NCBI GenBank assembly: GCA_023299895.1
Contig: JALZWI010000041.1
Location: 1 to 5,948 of the forward strand
Source: Arenicella sp.
GTDB lineage: Bacteria; Pseudomonadota; Gammaproteobacteria; Arenicellales; Arenicellaceae
Length of the DNA: 5,948 nucleotides
Reading direction: 5' to 3'
A model generated the notes under the pieces. The model was given only the letters and a program-made list of their open reading frames with translations. It made no database searches and was not told where the DNA came from. Both the position numbers and the translations under genes were made by a program. Of the stretch, positions 5,845-5,948 are shown in pieces. How positions within the stretch are numbered: the first letter of the stretch is position 1; each line of letters opens with the position of its first letter.

Positions 5845-5863
5845 ATTCCGCACGTTCTGTCAA
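5835..5863 (-). promoter_or_regulatory. Promoter of the toxin-antitoxin cassette
   Basis: On the minus strand a perfect -35 TTGACA (5863-5858) is followed after 17 nt by TACGCT (5840-5835), a -10 keeping the key T, A and final T. It lies inside the cassette, so the pair carries its own transcription and is the only evident source for the promoterless cassette downstream. Confidence 0.65.
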
Positions 5864-5872
5864 GTGAAGTAG

Positions 5873-5948
5873 CTATAACGCCGCGAACACGGGCGCGCGC
5901 TGTTTGCGCGTCCGAACGAACGCAGTGAGTGTGAAGTGTTTTGCCTTG
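5873..5948 (-). other. Integron attC site, cut by the right window edge
   Basis: On the minus strand the site ends GCGGCGTTATAG, with strand exchange expected at G^TTATAG. Its other arm begins at the window edge with CAAGGCAAAACAC. This pairs with the complement GCC-GCGAACAC of the 3' arm, with an AAG/GCC spacer as in the complete attC and one or so extra A. The middle can form a GC-rich hairpin (GGACGCGC with GCGCGCGCC). The first bases of the outer box (expected to read TAA before the edge) lie outside the window. Confidence 0.7.
5913..5930. repeat. 18-bp repeat copy 2 (within right-edge attC)
   Basis: Second perfect copy of the 18-mer found at 4916-4933, 997 bp away. It sits in the 5' half of the right-edge attC. 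Confidence 0.85.

Larger units (their letters stand above)
5247..5878 (-). mobile_element. Integron cassette 1: YefM/YoeB-type toxin-antitoxin
   Basis: The 632-bp unit lies between the recombination points of two attC cores (G^TTATAGC at 5879/5878 and G^TTAGGG at 5247/5246). It carries its own promoter, antitoxin, toxin and attC. Toxin-antitoxin cassettes are common in sedentary chromosomal integrons, where they are thought to stabilise the array against loss. Confidence 0.75.

Noticed and set aside
1..5948. CRISPR arrays, tRNA or rRNA genes, insertion sequences
   Set aside because: No regularly spaced repeats, cloverleaf-like segments or transposase fragments were seen; the only repeats are those in attC sites and the promoter region.

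Overview
The window looks like a chromosomal segment from a moderately AT-rich proteobacterium, most likely a gammaproteobacterium and possibly marine. This is inferred from the kinds of protein present (MatB-type ligase, PPi-type phosphofructokinase, adrenodoxin-type ferredoxin) and from integron attC sites at the right end. The genus cannot be fixed from this sequence alone.

Left part (1-4761) is ordinary chromosomal backbone. A malonyl-CoA synthetase (matB) on the minus strand runs off the left edge, lacking only its last few residues. A 315-bp intergenic stretch follows, then a small plus-strand hypothetical gene that converges on a pyrophosphate-type 6-phosphofructokinase gene (pfp, minus strand). 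The pfp start is best placed at the ATG at 3265, which has a good Shine-Dalgarno, and not at an upstream TTG. A short divergent intergenic region with facing TATAAT boxes and a 9-bp direct repeat separates pfp from a [2Fe-2S] ferredoxin gene. The ferredoxin is followed, same strand and 42 nt later, by a YdjM/DUF457-like membrane-bound metal-dependent hydrolase gene.

Right part (about 4890-5948) is the most interesting. It reads as the end of an integron gene-cassette array with all genes on the minus strand. One attC site is clear and complete (5241-5301). A second attC is cut by the right window edge (about 5873-5948). A third, decayed attC-like segment (about 4889-4956) borders the chromosomal backbone. 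These delimit two cassettes: a YefM/YoeB-type toxin-antitoxin cassette with its own promoter and a palindromic operator candidate, and a promoterless cassette for a small two-helix membrane protein. The membrane protein's Shine-Dalgarno comes from one attC core and its stop codon lies in the decayed core of the next. No integrase gene is visible. Cassette orientation predicts that any intI/attI lies to the right, so this would be the distal, oldest end of the array, or a cassette cluster that has lost its integrase.

How the genes work together: the left-hand genes are separate metabolic units (malonate activation, reversible PPi-linked glycolytic step, electron transfer). In the right-hand array the toxin-antitoxin promoter is the only one evident, so the membrane-protein cassette is probably transcribed by read-through from it.
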